This document shows positions 22,332 through 32,967 of a DNA stretch of 64,000 nucleotides, piece by piece. Each line of letters begins with the position of its first letter. Position 1 is the stretch's first letter. The position numbers and the translations under genes were made by a program. This DNA comes from Bufo bufo (Eukaryota > Chordata > Amphibia > Anura > Bufonidae). The stretch lies in contig NC_053394.1 in the NCBI RefSeq assembly GCF_905171765.1, positions 158,915,256-158,979,255 of the forward strand, in the 5' to 3' direction. The notes beneath the pieces were generated by a model. It worked only from the letters and a program-made list of their open reading frames with translations, had not been told where the DNA came from and did not search any database.

Positions 22332-22375
22332 CACAAGCGACGTTTCGGCTCACAATGAGCCTTTCTCAAGCATTG
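22332..22375 (-). ncRNA. Hammerhead-like motif, left 3' region of Penelope-like element
   Basis: This is the inverted identical copy of the motif at 27433-27474: stem I, UUGAGAA box, a perfect GGCUCA/UGAGCC stem II, GAAA, CGUC. See that entry for details. Confidence 0.4.
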
Positions 22376-23047
22376 ATAGGATGTGAACAGGTTACATATA
22401 AAGGGGTGTCAATCATAACAATTGGTGCTTAAACTTAATTAATAATTAAAGTCATATCTGCAGAAAAATATTACAAATAAAACAACATATTGCCAATTCA
22501 ATGTAATTGAATAAAGTGAAAAATACAGTGAGTGCATAAAGTGCATAATGCATCAAAATCACATCTGAATTCATCAAAATCATAATTGGTCACAGCTGTA
22601 TTCTACTCAGGACATGATGATTACAGAAATCATAATGATACACATGTGTGAGAGGAGAAAACAAGTTAATTGATACCTGGAGTAGTGCTAGCGACCACGC
22701 TGTCCATCGCACTGTACAGCGCGTCCTTGCAGTGTCTATGCGCATGTCCCGACCGGCTACTGCGTCATACTACGGCGCCCTCCATGGGACGCACGCGCGT
22801 GGTCAAGTCACATATCAGTGACGTGGGCGACGTATGCTGCAGTAGATACACGGGATGACGTGAGCTACCTGGAGAGGAAGCGCATGCGCGTAACTAGTCC
22901 CCGGTATACTAACCACCATATTGGATCAGGGAATACTGCACTATTGTAGATATATAATGTATACTATGTAAATTGCCGTTATGCGTTCCACATTATGTCA
23001 CTAAATATATAGGCAGGTTGGAAGCATAAAAAGGCAAACCACCCCAT

Positions 23048-24295
23048 TCACAACCCACCTACGTATCTATAGTCAATATTTAGTCCATTAGGGTGTAGAC
23101 TATTTAAGGTCTGAATCCAATACATTTCTCTTTTTTTGAGTAGAGAAATCCGATCCCCACCTCTCCGTGGCATTTGCACCTGATCAATGATCCAGCACCT
23201 AAGTTCTTTTTCACTGTGCTTTTTTAAGCTAAAGTGTCTGGGAACTGGAAGGTCTGTGCGTCCCTTTCTAATAGTATAGCGGTGGTTGTTCAATCTGGTC
23301 TTTAAGTCGGTGGAAGTCTCTCCCACGTAAAGGAGTTGACATGGGCATGATAGAACATATATGACGTACGAAGAATCACATGTTAAGTGAAACTTGATAG
23401 GATATGTCTGTCCTGTCTCAGGGTGTGTGAATACCCTAGACCTACATATCACACGGCAGTTGACACAATGTAGGCATGGATAACACCCAATGCCACATGG
23501 TGCCAACGTTGTCTGCCTGGAAACTGCTTTGGGTCCCACGTCAGCTCTCACCAGCTGATCCCGGATGTTCTGACACCTACGATAGGCACATAGCGGTAAT
23601 GCCTCAAATACTGGTACTGACCCTCGGCAACATCTTAATATTGCCCAATTTTTCTTTAGGATTTTGTTTATGGCAATGCTGTGCTCAGAATACGTGGACA
23701 CAAACGTAATTCTACTGTGGTTCTTACTTTTTTGATTACCTAACAACAGGGTATCTCTGTATACCGCTGACGCTTTTTGTTTTTGTGCCTCAAGAAGTGT
23801 ACTGGGGTACCCCCGTTGTTTAAATTTGGTCATCATCCCATCTACTGTTTGTACAAAGGTCTCATTATCTGCCACAATCCTCCTAGCCCTTAAAAATTGT
23901 GAGTAAGGCAAATGCTTTACCATACTCCTGGGGTGACAGCTTTCATATCTTAACATCATGTTTTTATCAGTGGGCTTTGTATACAGTTCAGTAGAAATAA
24001 CCCCATTGGACACAATTACATTAGTGTCCAAAAACTGAACAGCAGTATCCGAATAAGTGACGGTGAACTGTAGTTCATCATCCACTCCATTCAGATATCT
24101 GTGGAAGTCCTTCAGTTGTTGTTCGGTCCCAGTCCAGATGAGGAAGACGTCGTCTATGTACCTCCACCATCCCAGTAAATACTGGGCATGGTGGGAGCCA
24201 TAGACGACATCCTCCTCAAACTGGCGCATGTACAGATTCGCATAGGTTGGGGCCACATTGGACCCCATCGCCACGCCTCGCTTCTGGACATAGTG
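23048..24295 (-). pseudogene. Penelope-like polyprotein, C-terminal half (inverted copy)
   Basis: An uninterrupted 408-residue frame starts at the head-to-head junction, so it lacks the N-terminal half and any native start. It contains the RT palm (MGSNVAPTYANLY and the catalytic YIDDVF), a cysteine cluster (CGIGCYPCLHCVNC), and a C-terminal GIY-YIG endonuclease domain (VIYVLSCPC, LLYVGET, KTRLNNHR). The conserved KREMYWI glutamate follows. The + copy has a frameshift in QFLDTNV, while this copy keeps that frame. The native stop is at 23048. It is a truncated but otherwise undamaged copy. Confidence 0.88.
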
Positions 24296-26210
24296 TATGC
24301 GGAGGTGTATGCGTTGAATGAACTTAAAAGGGATAGTGACTTAACGGTTAAACCCGCCGACAAAGGCGGTGCTGTTGTGGTGATGGACACTGTTAAATAT
24401 GTGAAAGAAATTTTAAGACAGTTGAGTGATACTAAAGTGTATAATCCGTTACCACACGATCCAAAATTCTGTATTATACGGATGATTGATGAATGTGTGT
24501 CTATGGCCCTGAGGGCAGGGATAATAGATGAAGGGCTCAAAGAATACTTGTTGGTATCTCACCCCATCACGCCGGTAATTTATGTATTACCAAAGGTCCA
24601 CAAAACAATGGTGGACCCTCCAGGGCGCCCCATTGTTTCGGGCACTGACTCAGTATTTGGCCACGTGACGATCTTTCTTGACAAGGTGCTACGTGTCTTC
24701 TCTACTGGGGGTCAGTCCTACATCAGAGACACATCTGACTTCTTGATAAAACTGAATCAAGTGAATTTGGATAAGACTAGAGCAAGCATTCTGGTCTCTT
24801 TTGATGTCATATCCCTCTACAATTCTATTGACCACACTAAAGGTATTTCTGCAGTTAAGAAAATGCTGGATATGTCGTCATTGACATCTGAGGCCTGCTC
24901 TTTTATTATTGATTTACTCACTATTGTACTTGAACACAACTACTTCCTGTTTCAGGACACATACTATGTCCAGAAGCGAGGCGTGGCGATGGGGTCCAAT
25001 GTGGCCCCAACCTATGCGAATCTGTACATGCGCCAGTTTGAGGAGGATGTCGTCTATGGCTCCCACCATGCCCAGTATATACTGGGATGGTGGAGGTACA
25101 TAGACGACGTCTTCCTCATCTGGACTGGGACCGAACAACAACTGAAGGACTTCCACAGATATCTGAATGGAGTGGATGATGAACTACAGTTCACCGTCAC
25201 TTATTCGGATACTGCTGTTCAGTTTTTGGAATACTAATGTAATTGTGTCCAATGGGGTTATTTCTACTGAACTGTATACAAAGCCCACTGATAAAAACAT
25301 GATGTTAAGATATGAAAGCTGTCACCCCAGGAGTATGGTAAAGCATTTGCCTTACTCACAATTTTTAAGGGCTAGGAGGATTGTGGCAGATAATGATACC
25401 TTTGTACAAACAGTAGATGGGATGATGACCAAATTTAAACAACGGGGGTACCCCAGTACACTTCTTGAGGCACAAAAACAAAAAGCGTCAGCGGTATACA
25501 GAGATACCCTGTTGTTAGGTAATCAAAAAAGTAAGAACCACAGTAGAATTACGTTTGTGTCCACGTATTCTGAGCACAGCATTGCCATAAACAAAATCCT
25601 AAAGAAAAATTGGGCAATATTAAGATGTTGCCGAGGGTCAGTACCAGAATTTGAGGCATTACCGCTATGTGCCTATCGTAGGTGTCAGAACATCCGGGAT
25701 CAGCTGGTGAGAGCTGACGTGGGACCCAAAGCAGTTTCCAGGCAGACAACGTTGGCACCATGTGGCATTGGGTGTTATCCATGCCTACATTGTGTCAACT
25801 GCCGTGTGATATGTAGGTCTAGGGTATTCACACACCCTGAGACAGGACAGACATATCCTATCAAGTTTCACTTAACATGTGATTCTTCGTACGTCATATA
25901 TGTTCTATCATGCCCATGTCAACTCCTTTACGTGGGAGAGACTTCCACCGACTTAAAGACCAGATTGAACAACCACCGCTATACTATTAGAAAGGGACGC
26001 ACAGACCTTCCAGTTCCCAGACACTTTAGCTTAAAAAAGCACAGTGAAAAAGAACTTAGGTGCTGGATCATTGATCAGGTGCAAATGCCACGGAGAGGTG
26101 GGGATCGGATTTCTCTACTCAAAAAAAGAGAAATGTATTGGATTCAGACCTTAAATAGTCTACACCCTAATGGACTAAATATTGACTATAGATACGTAGG
26201 TGGGTTGTGA
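24296..26210 (+). pseudogene. Penelope-like RT/GIY-YIG polyprotein (5'-truncated, one frameshift)
   Basis: From the junction the + strand reads AEVYALNELKRDSDLTVKPA and continues through the Penelope RT blocks. These include DKGGAVVVMD, YVLPKVHK, GRPIVSG, SFDVISLYNSI and GVAMGSNVAPTYANLY, ending in the catalytic YIDDVFLIW. A single inserted base near 25226-25232 (GGAATACT against GGACACT in the inverted copy) ends the first frame at 25237. A second frame carries the linker cysteines and the GIY-YIG nuclease to the stop at 26208-26210. The nuclease supplies the priming nick. The N-terminus of the protein, before AEVYALN, is missing, so the element is not complete. Confidence 0.9.
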
Positions 26211-27432
26211 ATGGGGTGGTTTGCCTTTTTATGCTTTTGTATTACGTCAGATGATTCTTTTGCAGTAGACGGATTTATTGGCTATAATACATTTTTTTAA
26301 AATTAGTTACTTAAAAATCAGTAACTAAAAAATGAAAATTGTGAAATGAATCATATATATATCACTGCTAATATATTTTTATTTCATTATTTTAGGTACA
26401 CTTATACTTTTGGAGAAGGTATCTTGCAAAGTTGATGGACCTGGACAGTGGATGAGAGACCTATGTTGAAAAAAATAGTTTTCTTACTACTTATATATTG
26501 TTCTCTTGTGGTGTCTTGCACATGTCCCGAAGGTGTAATATAGGGAATTTTCGTGCCAATTGCTCCATTTTTTCCAATCTTTATTAGGATGGAATTTAGG
26601 TTTATATCGTTTTATGCTGCCGACTTATTAATAAGTAACGTTTTGATACATGATAATGAGGAGAATCCCTCTTGGTCACGTACTACAGCAGGTTTGGAAC
26701 CCACAGTATTGATGGTACCGACGTACTTGCAGGACTGGGGTAACGATTGGAATTGAGCCTCTTTCTTGGAAAAGGAGGGGACTCTTCCAACCTGCCTATA
26801 TATTTAGTGACATAATGTGGAACGCATAACGGCAATTTACATAGTATACATTATATATCTACAATAGTGCAGTATTCCCTGATCCAATATGGTGGTTAGT
26901 ATACCGGGGACTAGTTACGCGCATGCGCTTCCTCTCCAGGTAGCTCACGTCATCCCGTGTATCTACTGCAGCATACGTCGCCCACGTCACTGATATGTGA
27001 CTTGACCACGCGCGTGCGTCCCATGGAGGGCGCCGTAGTATGACGCAGTAGCCGGTCGGGACATGCGCATAGACACTGCAAGGACGCGCTGTACAGTGCG
27101 ATGGACAGCGTGGTCGCTAGCACTACTCCAGGTATCAATTAACTTGTTTTCTCCTCTCACACATGTGTATCATTATGATTTCTGTAATCATCATGTCCTG
27201 AGTAGAATACAGCTGTGACCAATTATGATTTTGATGAATTCAGATGTGATTTTGATGCATTATGCACTTTATGCACTCACTGTATTTTTCACTTTATTCA
27301 ATTACATTGAATTGGCAATATGTTGTTTTATTTGTAATATTTTTCTGCAGATATGACTTTAATTATTAATTAAGTTTAAGCACCAATTGTTATGATTGAC
27401 ACCCCTTTATATGTAACCTGTTCACATCCTAT
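26211..27432 (+). other. 3' non-coding region of the Penelope-like element
   Basis: Non-coding element sequence follows the stop. It includes ~550 bp (about 26239-26787) absent from the inverted copy; the edges lack GT-AG, so it does not look like a spliced intron. From 26788 the sequence is mirrored at 22376-23030. Confidence 0.7.
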
Positions 27433-27474
27433 CAATGCTTGAGAAAGGCTCATTGTGAGCCGAAACGTCGCTTG
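27433..27474 (+). ncRNA. Hammerhead-like motif with covarying core (C3-G8 to U3-A8)
   Basis: Stem I CAAuGC pairs with GCTTG (27470-27474). The core box is UUGAGAA instead of CUGANGA: positions 3 and 8 are U and A, which would still pair. Stem II GGCTCA/TGAGCC is perfect with a 3-base loop. GAAA and then CGTC follow, giving a GUC triplet. ACGU could form stem III only between two molecules. An extra A precedes stem II. It is a plausible relic or variant; activity is doubtful. Confidence 0.4.
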
Positions 27475-27541
27475 TGCCACCTATGGGTGAATAAACCTTT
27501 TTTCATTGAAGACACAACTGGAGTGCAGTCCGATTTCTTTG

Positions 27542-27543
<2 letters not shown>

Positions 27544-27593
<50 letters not shown>
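27544..27593. repeat. (TA)n microsatellite
   Basis: About 48 bases of alternating T and A directly follow the 3' end of the Penelope-like element. It matches the shorter tract on the other side (22152-22169). Confidence 0.95.
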
Positions 27594-27771
27594 CACCAGC
27601 TCAAAAACAACTCAATCCATATATCATTTTCATAGTCAGGTTAGTTCTTGCCATATAAGTATGTGAAGTGTGACACTACAGAATCCAGTACGGACTGAAC
27701 AGGTCTAAAGGTATGCTGGGAGTTGTAGTTTCACAAAAGAGAATGCTACCACACATCAGCACACTGTAGAC

Positions 27772-27918
27772 CAGGCATCCTCAAACTGTGGCCCTCCAGC
27801 TGTTGCAAAACTACAACTCCCAGCATGCCCGAACAGCCTACAGGTATCAGCCTACAGCAGGGCATTGTGGGAGTTGTAGTTTTACAACAGCTGGAGGGCC
27901 GCAGTTTTAGGTTACCTG
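27772..27918. mobile_element. hAT MITE with 8-bp duplication CTGTAGAC
   Basis: CTGTAGAC occurs at 27764-27771 and 27919-27926. The element begins CAGGCATCCTCAAACTG and ends with the inverse of CAGGTAACCTAAAACTG. The inverted repeats extend ~60 bp each (GGCCCTCCAGCTGTTG, ACTACAACTCCCAGCATGCC). Length is 147 bp. A further ACTCCCAGCAT word is found nearby at 29236. Confidence 0.85.
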
Positions 27919-28194
27919 CTGTAGACCATACAAGTGACTACAGCACTGATCAGACAGTTAGTGACTGAGTAAACATTTACATTTAATCCGGCCACTCACA
28001 GCTCATGTTTCTCTGAAAACTGCCATGAAAACTTTTCCCAAAGACTGCAGAGTTTTTGGTAGCTATAGGGGCTTAAGAGGTAGCAGTCACATCTGGACCT
28101 GTGGGCCAAAAGAGCCCTCTGCAATATAACAAGACACCAGTATTATAATAGTACTATGGGGGCCTGTAACAGACTTTACATACAGGCAAAATCA

Positions 28195-28800
28195 GCGGCT
28201 GCAGAACTTCATAATTCACATCTCAGCTGCTGCAGAACCTCATAATTCACATCTCAGCTGCTGCAGACCCTCATGATACACATTTCAGCTGCTGCAGAAC
28301 CCCTTAATACACATCTTAGCTGCTGCAGAACTTCATAATTCACATCTCAGCTGCTGCAGACCCTCATAATACACACCTCAACTGCTGCAGAACCCCATAA
28401 TACATACCTCAACTGCTGCAGAACATCATAATACACATCTTAGCTGCTGCTGCAGAACACAACAATATACACCTCAGTTGCTGCATAATCTCATAATACA
28501 TACCTCAGCTGCTGCAGAACCTCATAATATACACCTCTGCGGCAGGACATAATACATATATCAACTGCTGCAGAGCATCATAATACACACCTCAGTTGCT
28601 GTAGAACATATCAATAATAACAAAAAACTTATCAATAGACACCTATAATCTCATAATACACACCTCAGCTGCTGCAGAACCTCATAATACACACCTCAGC
28701 TGCAGGACATAATACACAACTCCACTGCTGAATAACATCATAATACATACCTCAGCTGCTGTAGAAATTCATAATACATACCACAGCTGCTGCAGAACAT
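28195..28800. repeat. 31-bp minisatellite based on CAGCTGCTGCAGAAC, about 19 copies
   Basis: The unit CAGCTGCTGCAGAACCTCAT plus AATACACACCT is repeated in tandem, with drift and a few deletions and one short interruption near 28617. The period is 31 bp. No coding signal was found. Confidence 0.85.
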
Positions 28801-28829
28801 GATAATCTGATGTTACAGAACATATATGA

Positions 28830-29069
28830 CTTTGATCACATCTGTGTTAGGGACCTCTATCGCAGATGAGGTTATAAATGCTGGACAAAATATTGCTGCC
28901 TGCCAGGCTCCATAATGGAAACCCATCAGATCTCCTCATAGTCAGTGGGATCTGTCAGGGGTTGTCATCCGTGACGTGCCAGATCCCACACTACCGTGAT
29001 TTTCGTTGTTGTGCTCCTATGACAGAACAGACCAAAGAAATTCACTAACACAGATGTGAACAAAGCCTA
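28830..29069. mobile_element. Short palindromic MITE
   Basis: CTTTGATCACATCTGTGTTAG near the left end is mirrored by CTAACACAGATGTGAACAAAG on the right. It spans about 240 bp, with no coding capacity. No clear target duplication was identified. Confidence 0.5.
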
Positions 29070-29548
29070 ATACACACCTCAAATATTTTGAACATCATAA
29101 TAGTGACAAGAGAACTACAAGTGTCCTCATGACCAGATTGAAAGAGGAGAGAACTACAAATTCCAGCATGTCTAGACTGTTATTATGGGACATCAGTAGA
29201 CATTATATGGTGAGGGATATAATAGGAGAGAACAACAACTCCCAGCATTTCTGGGATGTTATTATGGTATCTCAGGGGGCAATACAGTGAGTGAATATAT
29301 GGAAAGAACTACAACTCCTAGTATTTGACACATAGAAAATGAGAAACCACTAACCTCTCCTCCATATAAATCACAGGAGCTCTGCTCCCTCACATCGTGA
29401 CATCACACAGGTCCTTCACCACTTCTCCCCTGCACTGCTGAGCTCTGGTTACAGCATGATGAAATCATTCAGGTCCTTTTCCACCTGGTATTTCAGTACC
29501 CCAGAGAACTACTGCAAAGAGTTCATTACTGCTATTAAGGTAATTTAA

Positions 29549-30069
29549 AGAGGACCTTTCACCGATCCTGACATTGTGAACTAAGTATATATACATGACT
29601 TATACAGAGGCGCCCAGGGATCTCACTGCACTTACTATTATCCCTGGGCGCCGCTCCGTTCTCCCGTTATGTCCTTCGGTATGTTCGGGGACTTGGTTAT
29701 AGTAGGCAGAGACTTAGGGGACTTGGTTATAGTAGGCGGAGTCTGCCCTTGTTCTGCTGGGCGTCTCCTGCTCCTAGGCTGTAGCGCTGGCCAATCGCAG
29801 CGCAGAGCTCACAGCCTGGGAGTTTTTTTTCTCCCAGGCTATGAGCTGAGTGCTGCGATTGGCCAGCGCTACAGCCTAGGAGAAGGATACACCCAGCAGA
29901 ACAAAGGCAGACTCCGCCTACTATAACCAAGTCCCCGAACATACCGGAGGACATAACGGGAGAACGGAGCGGCGCCCAGGGATAATAGTAAGTGCAGTGA
30001 GATCCCTGGGCGCCGCTGTATATGTCATGATACTTAGTTCACAATGTCAGGATCGGTGAAAGGTCCTCT
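29549..30069. mobile_element. TTAA-flanked foldback MITE with ~240-bp arms
   Basis: The ends AGAGGACCTTTCACCGATCC (29549) and the inverse (30069) are bounded by TTAA at 29545-29548 and 30070-30073. The two arms pair almost over the whole length (TGGCCAGCGCTACAGCCTAGGA words) and meet at ~29825 in a CTCCCAGGC loop. The left arm has a ~20-bp duplication of GACTTGGTTATAGTAGGC. TTAA fits the piggyBac class. It is non-coding. Confidence 0.8.
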
Positions 30070-30526
30070 TTAATGTCAAGTTAAATGGTGATTTATTGAT
30101 AAGCATTCGCTTCCTTATGCACTGTGTGATCCTAACAGCAACGTATGTACTCTCACAGTAACGTTGTGAATTCAGTAGCCTGATTCGATGGGCTGTCAGC
30201 CAGACAAAAAGTGCTGCATGAAGCGGCATCTGTCTGGCCGAAACCCAGCACTTATGCCGGAAAAACTGTCAGATCACCATCGGATCCTATCATAACAATG
30301 GTGATCTGGCGATACACGGTCGTACCTAGCAATGCTAAATAAAGTGTGCTCCAGTAGCCTGATCCTCAGCAAAATTAGGCTACCAGAATTCAAATGTAAC
30401 TGTAGACGGTTCCTTACAATGGCACCTTTCAATGATTGGGATATATCAGACAGTAATTGTAAGACCACACAGTGTGCTGGCTAGCCAATGACCTCACGAT
30501 TTTACCACTTCTTAGCCTTCTGATGA

Positions 30527-30599
30527 GATTCCAAAGCTCAGTGGTAAGAGCACTGGCCCTATAAACCAGGGGTTGGACGCTCAATTCTTGCTGGGACCT
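30527..30599 (+). pseudogene. tRNA-Thr pseudogene
   Basis: A 73-base segment matches tRNA-Thr(UGU) over the A box (AAGCTCAGTGG), anticodon arm and T arm (GCTCAATTCTTGC). The acceptor stem is mismatched (GATTCCA against TGGGACC), and the anticodon position is changed to TAT. It lies on the opposite strand to the two good genes. It is unlikely to be functional. Confidence 0.7.
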
Positions 30600-30639
30600 T
30601 GTTTGTATTTTACATTTAATCAGAATATACACTCAGTGA

Positions 30640-31067
30640 TCAACCACTGGGCCGCCACTGTACATCTAGTCCAAGGTTTAAAAATTGTGCTTGCTCACAA
30701 CCAGAGAAGGCCCTTAGCCACAGGGTTTCTGCTGTTTTAAACAGCAGACCCCTATAGCTAATGTCTGCAATCGGCGATAATGCCGATCACAGACATTTAA
30801 CCCCTCAGATGCCGTGTTCAATAGTGACCACGGCATCAGAAGCGGCTTCCCCTGGGAACATTGCTCTCCTGGGGCTCAAATGGCTTCCCCGCTGTTTGTG
30901 GAAGGATAGTAGAATGGAGACGCACATACAGTACAAAAATAGTGCTGGCCACGTGCACATGATATACAGTATATAGAACCATAGGGTGCATAATTACAGA
31001 AACATAGGAGGTTACATGGGAATGTTTTAGGAAACACAAACTGCAGTTTGTTCGTGAAGCAATGATT
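30640..31067. other. Repeat-derived sequence plus left copy of the tRNA flank duplication
   Basis: From ~30740 to 30860 there is a recurrent amphibian repeat segment (GGCGATAATGCCGATCAC, TTAACCCCTCAGATGCCG). From 30904 the sequence matches 33757 onward, marking the start of the duplicated flank of the tRNA-Thr genes. Confidence 0.5.
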
Positions 31068-31075
31068 CTCTATGG

Positions 31076-31981
31076 CAGTGGTTCTCAACCTTTCTAAAGC
31101 CGTGACCCCTTAATACAGTTCCTCATGTTGTGGTGACCCCCAACCATTACATTTTTTTCCTTGCTACGTCATAACTAATTTTGCTACTGTTATGATGACC
31201 CACCAAAAACACGCACAGACACCAATACACCAAATGTTAATTCAAATACACAAGTATTCATTCATAACCACAGAACTTTAGTATAAATACAAAATATTTG
31301 TAAACCAAATAAATAACTTTAAAATAAATAATAAACAACAAATACCCCCTAAAAAATAAATCAATGGTGCGCACAGTACCCCTCAAATAAATAACTCAGT
31401 GGTGCTCACAGTACCCCCCCCCCAAAAAAAATAAAAAAATAAATCTGTGGTGTTCAGGGTACCCCTCAAATAAATAAATCAATGGTGCTTCAAGTCCCCC
31501 CCAAATAAATAAATCAGCGGTGCTCAGGGTACCCCCAAATAAATAAATAAATCAGTGGTGCATCAGGTTTCCCCGAAATAAATAAATCAATGGTGCTCAG
31601 GGTCCCCCAAATAAATAAATCAGAAGTAATCAGGGTCCCCCAAATAAATAAATCAGCGGTGCTTCATGTCCCCCCAAATAAATTAAGCCTTGCTCAGCCA
31701 AATAATTAAAATAAAATTAGCCAGGCTCAGCCAGGCTCAATTAAATCATTGGTGGCAGTGGTGCTCAGCGGCGGTGTCATTAACGAAAAAACTCGGACCT
31801 CAGCAGACAGGCGTCAGGCTCCTTCAAGCACAGGCAGTGATAGGACATCACTTCCTGTGCGTGAGGATAAGGGGCCGCTGCCGTTGTGCGGGCGACCCAC
31901 AATAGGAAGCCTCAGGCGACCCCCCGGAAAGGGCCGATCGACCCCCTTTTGGGGTCACGACCCCTAGGTTGAGAACCGCTG
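31076..31981. mobile_element. Non-autonomous hAT (Charlie-like) element
   Basis: CTCTATGG at 31068-31075 is repeated at 31982-31989. The ends are CAGTGGTTCTCAACCTTTC and the inverse, GGTTGAGAACCGCTG. The terminal sequence (GTGACCCCTTAATACAG, CATGTTGTGGTGACCC) is that of an ancient vertebrate hAT-Charlie-type family. The interior has no transposase but holds a tandem array. It interrupts the left copy of the duplicated tRNA flank. Confidence 0.88.
31345..31700. repeat. ~33-bp tandem repeat inside the hAT element
   Basis: About ten copies of AAATAAATAAATCAGTGGTG plus CTCAGGGTCCCCC, with C-run length variation. The array lies wholly between the hAT ends and is probably internal expansion. Confidence 0.8.
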
Positions 31982-32224
31982 CTCTATGGGGACGAGCGAT
32001 TGCAATAGTTACTCCCCCTACAGAGGAGATTATTGCTGAATGTAAATACAGTGCTCATCTCCTCTGACAAGAAGCCAACTACTCAGAATGAACAGTTTAT
32101 TCCCAATAATTGCCTGTTCATGTAAAGGGGGTTCTACTGTGATTTTATCTGTTATATAAAGGATTATTTTTTGTCATTGATACAGCAGTGTAATACCATT
32201 ATAATACAATTCAAAATATAGTCA

Positions 32225-32297
32225 AGGCCCCAGCAAGAATTGAACTCACGACCCCTGGTTTACAAGACCAGTGCTCTAACCACTGAGCTATGGAGCC
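32225..32297 (-). tRNA. tRNA-Thr (anticodon UGU)
   Basis: The - strand gives a 73-base cloverleaf. The acceptor stem GGCTCCA pairs with TGGGGCC and the discriminator is T. The A box is TAGCTCAGTGG, the anticodon loop CTTGTAAA has anticodon TGT, and the T arm is GAGTTCAATTCTTGC. Compared with the copy at 34186, the T stem has a G-to-A type change (CGTGAG against CGCGAG), still pairable. A TTTT run ~10 bases past the 3' end could stop RNA polymerase III. Confidence 0.9.
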
Positions 32298-32484
32298 TCT
32301 ATGTTAACATGTTTACTGATGAACTGAGAGCTGCTTATATGTCTACTGTTCAGCTGATTGGTGAGGGTGCTGGGTCTCAGACCCCAACCAATCAATAAAA
32401 TCATAGGCATTGCTGTGTCGTAATATAAAAATATTTATCCTGTACGGTGAACATCATAACTGAATAAACAAAACCAAATGGCTA

Positions 32485-32967
32485 GGCTACTTTCACACTA
32501 GCGTTCGGGGCTCCGCTTGTGAGCTCCGTTTGAAGGGGCTCACAAGGGGCCCCGAACGCATCAGTACTGCCCTAATGCATTCTGAGTGGATGCGGATCCG
32601 CTCAGAATGCATCAGTCTGGCAGCGTTCAGCCTCCGCTCCGCTCAGCAAGCTGCTTGCAGCGTTCGGGTGTCCGCCTGGCCGTGCGGAGGCAAACGGATC
32701 CGTCCAGACTTACAATGTAAGGCAATGGGGACGGATCCGTTTGAAGATGACACAATATGGCTCAATCTTCAAACGGATCCGTCCCCATTGACTTTCAATG
32801 TAAAGTCTGGACGGATCCGTCTGAACTACTTTCACACTTTGAATTTTTTCTAAACTATAATGCAGACAGATCCGTTCTGAACGGATCCAAACGCCTGCAT
32901 TGTAGGAGAGGATCCGTCTGTGCAGACACCAGACGGATCCTCTCTGAACGCAAGTGTGAAAGTAGCC
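32485..32967. mobile_element. MITE with GGCTACTTTCACACTAGCGTT ends
   Basis: The left end GGCTACTTTCACACTAGCG is mirrored by the right end CAAGTGTGAAAGTAGCC. The interior is crowded with ACGGATCCGT words on both strands. It is a common amphibian MITE type. Relatives with AAGGGTACTTTCACACTAGC ends occur at 44811-45276 and 48990-49201. Confidence 0.75.

Larger units (their letters stand above)
22170..27543 (+). mobile_element. Penelope-like element, head-to-head double copy
   Basis: Two partial copies of the same element lie head-to-head, joined at about 24293-24297. The left copy is on the - strand (22262 to junction), the right, longer copy on the + strand (junction to 27543). Both 3' ends point outward and include identical 3' sequences with a hammerhead-like motif. 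About 92 unrepeated bases (22170-22261) extend the left end only. Both sides abut (TA)n, which hides any target duplication. The encoded protein has RT and GIY-YIG endonuclease domains, defining the Penelope-like class. The right copy has ~550 bp (about 26239-26787) that the left copy lacks. Confidence 0.85.

Noticed and set aside
24188..24295. N-terminal start of the Penelope protein at the Met at 24188
   Set aside because: This part of the open frame is the antisense of the inverted copy; real protein similarity starts at the junction near 24296.
26239..26787. Spliced intron missing from the inverted Penelope copy
   Set aside because: The edges do not follow GT-AG or another known intron rule; simple deletion or alternate template is more likely.
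28195..28800. CRISPR-like direct repeats
   Set aside because: Units are contiguous without unique spacers, in a vertebrate context; this is a minisatellite.
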